64,000 bases of DNA from Bog-473 sp036268485 (GTDB taxonomy: Bacteria > Actinomycetota > Acidimicrobiia > Acidimicrobiales > RAAP-2): assembly GCA_036268485.1 (NCBI GenBank), contig DATAUC010000007.1, positions 1-64,000 on the forward strand, written 5' to 3'. Shown in pieces: positions 52,606 through 60,235 of the stretch. The notes under the pieces are model-generated. The model was not told where the DNA came from. It did not search any database and worked only from the letters and a program-made list of their open reading frames with translations. The position numbers and the translations under genes are program-made. Position 1 is the first letter of the stretch. The number at the start of each line of letters is the position of its first letter.

Positions 52606-53232
52606 CTATACCTCCACCGGATCGATGGCGACCCACCCGGCAGGCAGGGTCTCGCCAGTTCCCATGGCTGCGGCGGCTGCATGCAAATCGATGTGACCGG
52701 GACACTGGCCCAGTGGACGTTCGGGCAGCCAGTCGTGTCGCTTGTTGAACTGTGCGCCGCCCGATGTCGGCCCACCCCAGACGGCCAAGGCCAAGGTGCC
52801 GATCCGGATCACCCGGGCCAAGGGACCAGATTCGCCCGGGTATTCAGCCACCTGCGCCTCGTCACCGGGCAGGGACGCCACAATCCAGCGTTCCTCGAAC
52901 CCGGGTCCCCGTTCGATCATCACATCTTCGCGGCGGTGGACGGTGCCCTGGTCGGGATGGGCCGGGTCGCGCGGCAGTGAATCGAGATCGTGGTGGAAGG
53001 AGATGGCGCCCTCATGCACCTGCACCACGCCACTGAAGGCCTGGGCCTGATCCAACACGCTGGACGGCTGCGTGCTCGGATGGGGCGTGCGCAGGTCGCA
53101 GAAGTGGAGCCCGACCTGGAGCCACAGGACGTCGGACACTTCCTCCCATGGGCCCTCCGAGAACGTGCGCCCGTTGCGGCGCCATGCCCCCTGGAGGTCC
53201 ACCAAGTCGACGGGCCGCTCCCCGGCGCTCAT
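52606..53232 (-). CDS. uncharacterised protein, HRI1-like beta-barrel pattern
   Basis: Protein of 208 residues, no signal peptide or membrane segment. The N-terminus reads LQGAWRRNGRTF, then DVLWLQVGLHFCDLRTP, a W-R-R and WLQ...DLR pattern that I associate with HRI1-like calycin-type proteins; this is a weak recollection. The rest is strand-rich with FHHDLDSLPRDPAHPDQG. It overlaps the permease gene upstream by 4 bases and lies 2 bp before the MBL gene, so it is firmly inside the operon. It may bind a small ligand. Confidence 0.65.
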   Translation of the reverse strand: MSAGERPVDLVDLQGAWRRNGRTFSEGPWEEVSDVLWLQVGLHFCDLRTPHPSTQPSSVLDQAQAFSGVVQVHEGAISFHHDLDSLPRDPAHPDQGTVHRREDVMIERGPGFEERWIVASLPGDEAQVAEYPGESGPLARVIRIGTLALAVWGGPTSGGAQFNKRHDWLPERPLGQCPGHIDLHAAAAAMGTGETLPAGWVAIDPVEV

Positions 53233-54236
53233 TCGAGCGTGACCCGGGGATCAACCACGGCCTGGAGGATGTCGACCAACGCGTTGATGACCACATAGGA
53301 AGCGCCCAGGACCAAGGTGACCCCGGCGATGGCCGGGAAGTCGGATTGCGGGATGCTCTGATCGGTGTAGAGGCCGATGCCCGGCCAGGCGAAGACGGTT
53401 TCGACGACCACCACCCCGGCGAACATCAAGCCGACCTGCAGGCCAGTCATCGACAGCGCGGCTGAGAGCGAGTTGCGGAGCGCGTGGCGAAGCAGCACCG
53501 TCCGTTCACCCAGCCCCTTGGCCCGAGCGGTACGCACGAAGTCCGACCGCATCGCTCCATGCAGGGAACCGCGCAGCACCCGCCCGATGGAGACAGCGGG
53601 CCCGATGGCTACGCAGAAAGCCGGAAGGATGAGGTGCACGATGCCGTCCCACATGGTGCCGATATCGCCGTGCAAGAGCGCATCCAGCACGATCATCCCC
53701 GTGGGCCCACTCGGGGCGTTGAGGACACCGGTATCACCACTGGCCGGCAGCCAGTGCAGATCGCCGTTGAGCACGAGCACACCGACGAGGGCCAGAAGGA
53801 AGGCGGGCGCGGAGGCACCGCCGATCATCAACACCCTCAGTGCACCGGCCCCGCGGAAACGTCCGGCCGAAGCCAGGCCGAGGCCGGCCCCCAGTACCAG
53901 GGCCAGGCCCAAGGCGGCGAGGGTCAGTTCGAGGGTGGCCGGCAGGTACTCGCGCAGGTCGGTGGATACCGGTCGCCGGGTGCGCAGCGACTTTTCAAGG
54001 TTGCCGTGGAAGAGCCCTCCCACATAGTGGAAGTACTGATCGATGACCGGCTTGTTGTAACCGAGGATGGCCGACTCCTTGGCGATGGCCGCCTTGGAGG
54101 CGTTGGCCCCCAGGTAGGCGTGCACCGGATTGGTGTGACTGAGCTTTTGCAGGGTGAAGACGACAGCCGTCAATACCAAGAGGATCACGATCATGGCGCC
54201 GATGCGCTTGATCAGGAACTTGGGCAGGTCGGTCAT
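53229..54236 (-). CDS. Dpp/Opp-type ABC permease (DppB-like)
   Basis: Membrane permease of 335 residues: N-terminal helix (IGAMIVILLVLTAVVFTLQK), extracytoplasmic loop with the family-typical NPVHAYLGANAS and FHGNLEKSLRTRRPV segment, then five helices. The EAA loop is VRTARAKGLGERTVLLRHALRNSL. Start ATG 54236 overlaps the stop of the DppC-like gene. With the DppC-like subunit it forms the channel served by the fused ATPase and presumably by the binding protein at 60236-61864. Confidence 0.92.
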   Translation of the reverse strand: MTDLPKFLIKRIGAMIVILLVLTAVVFTLQKLSHTNPVHAYLGANASKAAIAKESAILGYNKPVIDQYFHYVGGLFHGNLEKSLRTRRPVSTDLREYLPATLELTLAALGLALVLGAGLGLASAGRFRGAGALRVLMIGGASAPAFLLALVGVLVLNGDLHWLPASGDTGVLNAPSGPTGMIVLDALLHGDIGTMWDGIVHLILPAFCVAIGPAVSIGRVLRGSLHGAMRSDFVRTARAKGLGERTVLLRHALRNSLSAALSMTGLQVGLMFAGVVVVETVFAWPGIGLYTDQSIPQSDFPAIAGVTLVLGASYVVINALVDILQAVVDPRVTLE

Positions 54237-55117
54237 ATGCCCTGTCCGGTGGCGTCGGCGATGGCGTCGCCCGACAGGTTGGCCCCCAGGGCGAGGAGCA
54301 GGACGCCCATGCCTGGCATGACCGGGACCCACCACTGCTGCAGCAGGAACTGCAGGCCGCGGGCCGCCATGGCCCCCAGCTCCGGTGAGGGTGCCGGTGC
54401 TCCCAAACCGAGAAAGGACAGACCGGCCAACGTCACGACCAAGTTGCCCACATCAAGGCTGGCCGTCACCACAATGGCCGGCATGGCCCCGGGCAACAGG
54501 TGGCGTAGGCCTCGACGCACGGGTCCGGCTCCGGCCAGGGCGGCCGCCTCCAAGTGGGGACGGGCGGACAAGGCGCGCACTTCACCGCGCATGATGCGGG
54601 CGTAGAAGGGCCACCACACGATCGACACACTCAACAGGACGTGCCAGTAGCTCGGTCCGAGCGCCGCGGCAATGGCGATGGCCAGGAGGGGTCCCGGCAG
54701 GGCCAGGAAGAGGTCGGTGATGCGCATCAGCAGCGTGTCGAGCCAGCCGCCGGCCACCCCGGCCACCAGTCCGATGAAGCCGCCGATCAGGACGCCCGAA
54801 GTCACCACCACGAGGACGCCCAACAGGCTGGTGCGCAGGCCGAAGAGCACCCGGCTGAAGATGTCGTATCCCACCTCATCGGTGCCCAGGAGGTGGCCGC
54901 CGTGCAGGGGCGGGGTGAACGGGATGCCGGTCGGGTTGATGGGATTGTCGGGGGCGATGAGCGGGGCCAGGAGGGCAAGCAGGACGAGGAGGCCGAGCAG
55001 AATCAGGCCGATCTTGTCGGCCCAGGTGGCGCCGCTGAAGACCTTGCGCGTACCCGAGAGCTTGGCCATGCCGCGCCGGCGAGCCGAGGACGGCACGTAC
55101 GCTTCGGCTACCGCCAT
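54233..55117 (-). CDS. Dpp/Opp-type ABC permease (DppC-like)
   Basis: Membrane permease of 294 residues with the DppC layout: helix near residue 40, the HLLGTDEVGYDIFSRVLFGLRTSL periplasmic block (core LLGTDEVGYDIFSR), and the EAA-type loop LEAAALAGAGPVRRGLRHLLP. ATG 55117 is coupled to the ATPase stop codon (TGATG). It pairs with the DppB-like subunit. Confidence 0.92.
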   Translation of the reverse strand: MAVAEAYVPSSARRRGMAKLSGTRKVFSGATWADKIGLILLGLLVLLALLAPLIAPDNPINPTGIPFTPPLHGGHLLGTDEVGYDIFSRVLFGLRTSLLGVLVVVTSGVLIGGFIGLVAGVAGGWLDTLLMRITDLFLALPGPLLAIAIAAALGPSYWHVLLSVSIVWWPFYARIMRGEVRALSARPHLEAAALAGAGPVRRGLRHLLPGAMPAIVVTASLDVGNLVVTLAGLSFLGLGAPAPSPELGAMAARGLQFLLQQWWVPVMPGMGVLLLALGANLSGDAIADATGQGI

Positions 55118-57138
55118 CAGGTGATTCCGATCGACGGCCTGGCTGCGATGGCTACCGGGCAGGCCACCAGACGACCCTGATCGCCAAAAGGCAGCAACGG
55201 AGCCGGATCGGTGGCGCAGCTCTCGATTGCCACCGGACAGCGGGGATGGAACTCGCACCCGCTGGGCGGATCGAGGGGGCTGGCCGGCTCTCCCTGCAGG
55301 CGCACCTTGCGCCGGGCCAGGTCAGGGACGGCAGCCAGCAGGGCCTGGGTATAGGGGTGGGCCGGCGCCCGGCAGATGTCCTCGGCGTCGCCCAGTTCAA
55401 CGATCCGGCCCAGGTACATGACGGCGATGCGGTCGGCCACTACTCGGGCCGCAGCCAGGTCGTGGGTGACGAAGATGATGGCCACCCCAAGGTCCCGACG
55501 CAGCTGGCCGATGAGGTTCAGGACGGTGGCGGCCAACGAGACGTCCAACGCGCTGGTCGGTTCGTCACAGAGCAGCACATCGGGTGGCACCACCGTGGCT
55601 CGGGCCAGCGCAGCCCGTTGGCGTTGCCCGCCCGAGAGCTGGAGCGGCTTTGATTCGGCCACTTCAGGGGGAAGTCCGACCTGGCGCAGGGCGGCCTGCA
55701 CCCGCTCGGCGCGGTCGGCGCGTGACATGTGCTCTGAACGCAGTCGTTCGCCGATGAGCTCACCAATGGTGAGCCAGGGGGTGAGCGAGGCGCCGGCATC
55801 TTGGAAGACCATCTGCGGGCGCGCCCCACGGCCGAATTCGATGGAACCCGAGTCGATGGTCTGCAGCCCGGCAATCGACCGCAACAGGGTCGACTTGCCG
55901 CACCCGCTCTCTCCGACCAGCGCCACCGCTTCGCCTTTCGTCACCTCGAGATCGACTCCGCGCAGCGCTTTGAGTTGTTGACGGTTGAAGGTGCTGCCGA
56001 CGGGGAATTGCTTGGTCACGTCGTGCACCAGCACGGCCGGGGGTGGGCCACCGGTGACACCCAGCTCGACCGGCTGCCATGGTTCGGCCACCACGCGTTC
56101 TTTGGCCTGGCGATCCGGGTCGTTCCAGCGGATGCAGGCGGCCAGACGGGGCACCTCGGCGGGCGCCGAGACGAGCTCGAGTTCGGGCAGTGCCGCATCG
56201 CACTGCTCCGTGTGGAATTCGCAGCGCGGCCCGAAGGGGCAACCCGGCGGGTGGGCCCGGGGGTCCGGGGGTTCACCCGGCAGCGTGACGATCGGACGAG
56301 TGCGGTCGCACTCGAGCATCAGCCGCGAGCGCAGGAGCGCGGTGGTGTAGGGATGGACGGGACGCTGCAAGACGCCCTCGGCGTCCCCGATCTCGGCCAG
56401 CCGGGAGCCGTACAGCACGGCGATGCGGTCGGCCACCTGGGCCGCCACACCCAGGTCGTGGGTGACCAGAATGAAACTGGTCCCGAACTCGTCGCGCAGA
56501 GAGCCCAGCAACTGCAGGATCTGGGCCTGCACCGTCACGTCGAGCGCCGTAGTGGGCTCGTCGGCGATGACCAGTGAGGGCGAGTCGGCGATGGCCATGG
56601 CGATCATGACCCGTTGGCGCAGCCCGCCCGAGAGCTCGTGCGGATAGGCCCGCATGCGCCGCTTGGCCTCGGGGACCCCCACGGCATCGAGCAGGCGCAG
56701 AGCCTCGGCGTTCGAGCCGGCCGCTTCGGTGACCTGCTGGCCCACCCGCATGGTCGGATTCAGCGATGTCATGGGGTCCTGGAAGACGGCGCCCAGGTGC
56801 TCCTTGCGCACCAAGCGTCCCTCTTCCCGGGTGGCCTGCACCATGTCGGTACCGCAAACCAGTGCACTCCCCGAGATGGTGGGACGGGGCCGGTCCGGCA
56901 ACAGGCCCAGCATGGTCAGACCGAGCACGCTCTTGCCCGATCCGGACTCGCCGACCAGGCCGACGATCTCGCCCGGCATGACGTCAAAGGACACGCCGCG
57001 CAGGGCGTGGACGGCGTGCCCGCCGCGCGTGAAGGACACATGCAGGTCGTTGACCGAGACCACCGGTGCCGGTGACGATCCCGCGGCCGCCCCCGCTGCG
57101 GGTTGGGTCTGGGGAGGGGTGGTCCGGAACACCGTCAT
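55117..57138 (-). CDS. fused DppD-DppF ABC ATPase
   Basis: Protein of 673 residues combining two ATPase domains that are usually separate subunits. Domain 1 (about 30-340): Walker A GESGSGKS, signature LSGGLRQR, Walker B LVIADEPTTALD. Domain 2 (about 360-660): GESGCGKS, LSGGQRQR, LLCDEPTSALD. Each ends with the oligopeptide-transporter tail containing a Cys set (GCPFGPRCEFHTEQC and GCEFHPRCPVAIESC). Both sites look intact. Start ATG 57138 overlaps the stop of the C26 gene; the upstream open stretch lacks homology. Drives the DppB/DppC-like permeases. Confidence 0.92.
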   Translation of the reverse strand: MTVFRTTPPQTQPAAGAAAGSSPAPVVSVNDLHVSFTRGGHAVHALRGVSFDVMPGEIVGLVGESGSGKSVLGLTMLGLLPDRPRPTISGSALVCGTDMVQATREEGRLVRKEHLGAVFQDPMTSLNPTMRVGQQVTEAAGSNAEALRLLDAVGVPEAKRRMRAYPHELSGGLRQRVMIAMAIADSPSLVIADEPTTALDVTVQAQILQLLGSLRDEFGTSFILVTHDLGVAAQVADRIAVLYGSRLAEIGDAEGVLQRPVHPYTTALLRSRLMLECDRTRPIVTLPGEPPDPRAHPPGCPFGPRCEFHTEQCDAALPELELVSAPAEVPRLAACIRWNDPDRQAKERVVAEPWQPVELGVTGGPPPAVLVHDVTKQFPVGSTFNRQQLKALRGVDLEVTKGEAVALVGESGCGKSTLLRSIAGLQTIDSGSIEFGRGARPQMVFQDAGASLTPWLTIGELIGERLRSEHMSRADRAERVQAALRQVGLPPEVAESKPLQLSGGQRQRAALARATVVPPDVLLCDEPTSALDVSLAATVLNLIGQLRRDLGVAIIFVTHDLAAARVVADRIAVMYLGRIVELGDAEDICRAPAHPYTQALLAAVPDLARRKVRLQGEPASPLDPPSGCEFHPRCPVAIESCATDPAPLLPFGDQGRLVACPVAIAARPSIGIT

Positions 57139-57830
57139 CCTTCGAGCAACCAGGCGAAGGGGGCCAGGTGGCGGGGGTCGGTGGCCGTCAGGCGCTCCGG
57201 ATGCCACTGCAGACCCAGGAGGCCGGGACCTTCCACCGCTTCGATGACACCGTCGGGGCTCCATGCCGTGGCCCGCAGGTTCTGCCCCGGATCGGCGATG
57301 GCCTGATGGTGAATGGAGTTGACCTGGTCGATGGACCCGAGCAGCCGGGCCGTCAAGGACTCGGCGTCGGCCGCAATGGCGTGCACCGGCTCGTGCTGGC
57401 GTACTTCATCCCAGTGCCCGTCGAGCCCCTTCTCCTTGAGATCATGAATGAGGGTGCCGCCCCCCATGACGGCCAGGAGCTGGGCGCCCCGGCAGATGCC
57501 CAGGACACGCTTGTGCTGGGCCAGGGCGAATTGCACCACGGCGAGTTCGGTGATGTCGCGGTTGGGATCGACATCCATGAGGAGGTCGGCCGAACCTCGG
57601 GTGTCGCTCGGGTAGTGGTCGGGATCGACGTCGCCGCCCCCGGTGACGATGATGGCCCGGCAGTGCGAGACCGTGGTGACCATGTCCGCGGCATCCACGT
57701 CGGGGCCGGCCGGCAGGAGTACCGGAACGCCACCGACCGCAGTCACCGATGACACATAGCCTCGATGCGTCGAATAGCGCTCTTCCGGTGAGCGACCGCA
57801 CAGGATCCCGATCAGTGGGGGGTCGATCAC
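57135..57830 (-). CDS. class I glutamine amidotransferase-like hydrolase (PuuD-like, peptidase C26)
   Basis: Protein of 231 residues. Catalytic triad: Cys113 in GICRGAQ, His210 and Glu212 in LQWHPE; the IVTGGGDVDPDHY block is typical of gamma-glutamyl-GABA hydrolase PuuD and relatives. These enzymes remove the gamma-glutamyl group from gamma-glutamyl amines. Together with the glutamine-synthetase-family ligase three genes away it recalls the puuA/puuD pair of gamma-glutamylated putrescine degradation. Overlaps neighbours on both sides by 4 bases. Confidence 0.88.
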   Translation of the reverse strand: MIDPPLIGILCGRSPEERYSTHRGYVSSVTAVGGVPVLLPAGPDVDAADMVTTVSHCRAIIVTGGGDVDPDHYPSDTRGSADLLMDVDPNRDITELAVVQFALAQHKRVLGICRGAQLLAVMGGGTLIHDLKEKGLDGHWDEVRQHEPVHAIAADAESLTARLLGSIDQVNSIHHQAIADPGQNLRATAWSPDGVIEAVEGPGLLGLQWHPERLTATDPRHLAPFAWLLEG

Positions 57831-58621
57831 GCGGCGCCCACTCGCTGCACGCGCCCGGGTAGCGGCGGTTCTTCGAGGCGCCCCCGTTCCACCGCGGCCG
57901 CCATGGAGTCGACCGCCAGGTCAAGGAGGGATTGGCCCAGTTCAGGTGTGGCCAGGGACGGGCTTCCGGTCACCCCATTGTGGGAGAGGTTGGGCGCGGT
58001 GTAGCGGAAGACCAGACCTTCGGTGCGGTCGGGGTCGTCCGCTCCGGCCAACTCGGCCAGGCGCACGTGTTCGGGCGCCAATGCCATCATCAGCGCGGTC
58101 TCCGCCCGGTTGGCGTGGATGTCTTCACCGTCGGCCAACGTCTCGGCCGTGATGGCGGGCGTCAACGTCCACCAGTTGAGGACGCCGAACCGGAGGTCGG
58201 GCCGGCTGCGCCGCAGATGGTCACCGGCCATGCCGAGTGACACCTGGTTGCCGAAGTGCCCGTTGACGGCCAGAACGCGTGAGATGCCGGAGTCAGCGGT
58301 CCACTCCACGGCGTCCCGTATGACTTCGGCCAAACGTTCGGGTGGGAGCGAGAGAGTGCCCGGGAGTGCGGTGCCGTGGCCGTAGCTGCAGCCGACGGCG
58401 ATGGCCGGGAGGACGAGGGCGCCCGTCCGGGCGGACACGGCGTGGCACAGGCCGGTAGCGATGATGGTGTCGGTGCCGGTCGGCAGATGGGGACCGTGTT
58501 GTTCTGTCGCCCCCACCGGGAGGAGCGCCACGTCGTTGGGGCGCGCCTGGACCAGGGACTCAATCTCTGGCCAGGTGAGCTGTTCCCAGCGCACCGGCCC
58601 CGCAGGCCCGGACGAGTACAC
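57827..58621 (-). CDS. creatininase-family metal-dependent amidohydrolase
   Basis: Protein of 264 residues, normal length for the family. Metal ligands as in creatininase: Glu40 and His42 in GATEQHGPHLPTGTD, Asp51 in the same block, His122 in NGHFGNQ and Glu174 in HANRAETALM. Family members open creatinine to creatine, or hydrolyse other amides (for example formamide-type pyrimidine intermediates and mycofactocin precursor). Start GTG 58621, 3 bp after the ligase stop. Creatinine is a cyclic guanidino compound, so the family suits the riboswitch context, but the true substrate is unknown. Confidence 0.88.
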   Translation of the reverse strand: MYSSGPAGPVRWEQLTWPEIESLVQARPNDVALLPVGATEQHGPHLPTGTDTIIATGLCHAVSARTGALVLPAIAVGCSYGHGTALPGTLSLPPERLAEVIRDAVEWTADSGISRVLAVNGHFGNQVSLGMAGDHLRRSRPDLRFGVLNWWTLTPAITAETLADGEDIHANRAETALMMALAPEHVRLAELAGADDPDRTEGLVFRYTAPNLSHNGVTGSPSLATPELGQSLLDLAVDSMAAAVERGRLEEPPLPGRVQRVGAA

Positions 58622-58624
58622 GGC

Positions 58625-60028
58625 TTAGAACATCGTGAGGTAGGTCTCACGTTCCCACTCGGAAACGCGGGAGTGGTACGCCTCCCACTCCTCGACTTTC
58701 ATGGCGGTGTAGGCCGACACGAACTCGCTGTGGAAGACCGTGCGGGTCAACGGGTCGGTATCGAAGGCTTCAATGGCTTCGAGCAAGTTGCGGGGCAGGC
58801 GCTTGGCCTGCACGTCGCCGCTGTGCGGACCGCTCACCGTCCAGTCGTAGGTGAGGTCCTCAATGGGATCACCAGGGTCGAGCCCTTCGGCTACGCCTTC
58901 GAGGCCGGCGGCCAGCAGGAAGGCGGCCGCCAGATACGGGTTGGCGGCCGAGTCCACGGCCCGGTTCTCAATGGCGGGACGGTTACGCGGCAGGCGCAAC
59001 ATGCAGGAGCGGTTGTTGTCGCCATAGGCGGCCCATGTCGGCGCCCACGAGACGGTGCCGTCGGAGAGTCGGGGCTGCAGCCGCTTGTAGGAGTTGACCG
59101 TGGGTGTGCAGATGGCGGCCAGGGCCGGGGCGTGGCGCATGATGCCGGCCGTGAACCCGTAGGCCGTCTTGCTCCAACCGCGACCGCGGGCATCGTCGGG
59201 GTCGCGGAAGAGGTTGTTGCCGGAGTCGACGTCGGTCAGGCTCATGTTGAAGTGAGCGCCCGATCCCCAGGCGTCCGTGTAGGGCTTGGGCATGAAGGTA
59301 ACCATGAGCCCAACCTGCTTGGCGATCTGCTTGGCCATGAGGCGTAGGAGGGTGACCCGGTCGGCCGTGACCAGCGAAGGGGCGTAGTCGAAGTCGAATT
59401 CGACCTGGCCGTCCCCGCCCTCGTGGTCGAAGCTGAAGGCGCCGAAGCCACATTCCTTCATGGCCTGGACCATCGGGTGCAAGAAGTCCATGACGTCCAT
59501 GGTCGATTCCACGTCGTAAGCCGGCGTGGGCCGCAGCCGGCCGGAGGCGGCGTAGGGAGCCAACACCTCTTCGGTGGCAGTGGCCCGAGGCTGCGAGAAC
59601 GGCTGCACCACGTAGAGCTCGGTCTCAATGCCGAGTTGCAGGACGAAGCCGGCTTCGGCCGCCGCGTCAATCTGCTTCTTCAGTACCGATCGGGTGCAGT
59701 GGGCGAATGGCTCATTGCCCCCGAAGTACAGATCGGCCGTCATGTGGGCGAAGCGCCGGTCCCAGGGGAGGATGCAGAGGGTGCTGAGATCGGGCACGGC
59801 GACACACTCGTCCTCGGTCGGAGTCATCTTGCCCAGATTGCCGAGGCCGCGCGGCGTGTACCGCTCATGTCCGGCCATCAGGTCGGGCAGGTGCTCGATG
59901 GGCACGCACTTCGACTTCGACCGGCCGCAGATGTCGACGAACGAGGCGAACACGTACTCCACCCCCTGCGAGGCGAGTGTGGCCGCCAGCTTGGCGTGGT
60001 CTTCGTCAACTTTGAAAATGGTGTCCAT
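58625..60028 (-). CDS. glutamine-synthetase-family gamma-glutamyl ligase
   Basis: Protein of 467 residues, close to PuuA and gamma-glutamylmethylamide/polyamine synthetases. Beta-grasp N-domain (VEYVFASFVDICGRSKSKCVP, core) and catalytic domain with LGIETELYVV (metal Glu), FDHEGGDGQVEFDFD, GSGAHFNMSL, the ATP/glutamate region NSYKRLQP, and ENRAVDSAANPYLAAA. The Tyr adenylylation segment of GlnA is not visible. It ligates glutamate to ammonia, an amine or, in this context, possibly a guanidino compound. First gene downstream of the guanidine-I riboswitch; ribosome binding site GGGAG 5 bases before ATG 60028. Confidence 0.88.
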   Translation of the reverse strand: MDTIFKVDEDHAKLAATLASQGVEYVFASFVDICGRSKSKCVPIEHLPDLMAGHERYTPRGLGNLGKMTPTEDECVAVPDLSTLCILPWDRRFAHMTADLYFGGNEPFAHCTRSVLKKQIDAAAEAGFVLQLGIETELYVVQPFSQPRATATEEVLAPYAASGRLRPTPAYDVESTMDVMDFLHPMVQAMKECGFGAFSFDHEGGDGQVEFDFDYAPSLVTADRVTLLRLMAKQIAKQVGLMVTFMPKPYTDAWGSGAHFNMSLTDVDSGNNLFRDPDDARGRGWSKTAYGFTAGIMRHAPALAAICTPTVNSYKRLQPRLSDGTVSWAPTWAAYGDNNRSCMLRLPRNRPAIENRAVDSAANPYLAAAFLLAAGLEGVAEGLDPGDPIEDLTYDWTVSGPHSGDVQAKRLPRNLLEAIEAFDTDPLTRTVFHSEFVSAYTAMKVEEWEAYHSRVSEWERETYLTMF

Positions 60029-60050
60029 GTGCGCTCCCGTAAATGGAGAG

Positions 60051-60170
60051 AGCCCGGTTGGTCGTAACCTCCCGGGCTTTTATCCCTCCGTGTCGTGCTG
60101 TGTGACCAGCGCGTTCACCTCTCGGTCCAGGCCACCCCGTGGGAGGTGCGGAACCCTAGGTGCGGTTCAA
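60051..60170 (-). ncRNA. guanidine-I (ykkC subtype 1) riboswitch with expression platform
   Basis: Read on the minus strand, three blocks match the ykkC aptamer as I know it: CTAGGGTTCCGC (60148-60159), GGACCGAGAGG (60118-60128), and ACACGG (60088-60093) directly followed by GGGATAAAAGCCCGGGAG (60069-60086). P1 forms from CACC (60159-60162) and GGTG (60116-60119); P3 from GCTG...CAGC arms near 60096-60109. The CCGAGAGG and AAAAGCCCGGG forms fit the guanidine class rather than the PRPP/ppGpp subtypes. Downstream CCGGGCT (60051-60057) can pair with AGCCCGG (60072-60078) of the aptamer, a likely switch helix. It should raise expression of the ligase operon when guanidine binds. Confidence 0.88.
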
Positions 60171-60235
60171 TTTGGTGAGGTCCTGCCTGTTTTGGACTCG
60201 GTCTGCTCTTTCTCCGTTGGGTCGGACTCGGATGA

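Noticed and set aside
60051..60082. Plus-strand intrinsic terminator (GC stem followed by TTTTAT)
   Set aside because: No plus-strand gene ends here. The T-run is the reverse complement of the conserved AAAAGCCC block of the riboswitch.
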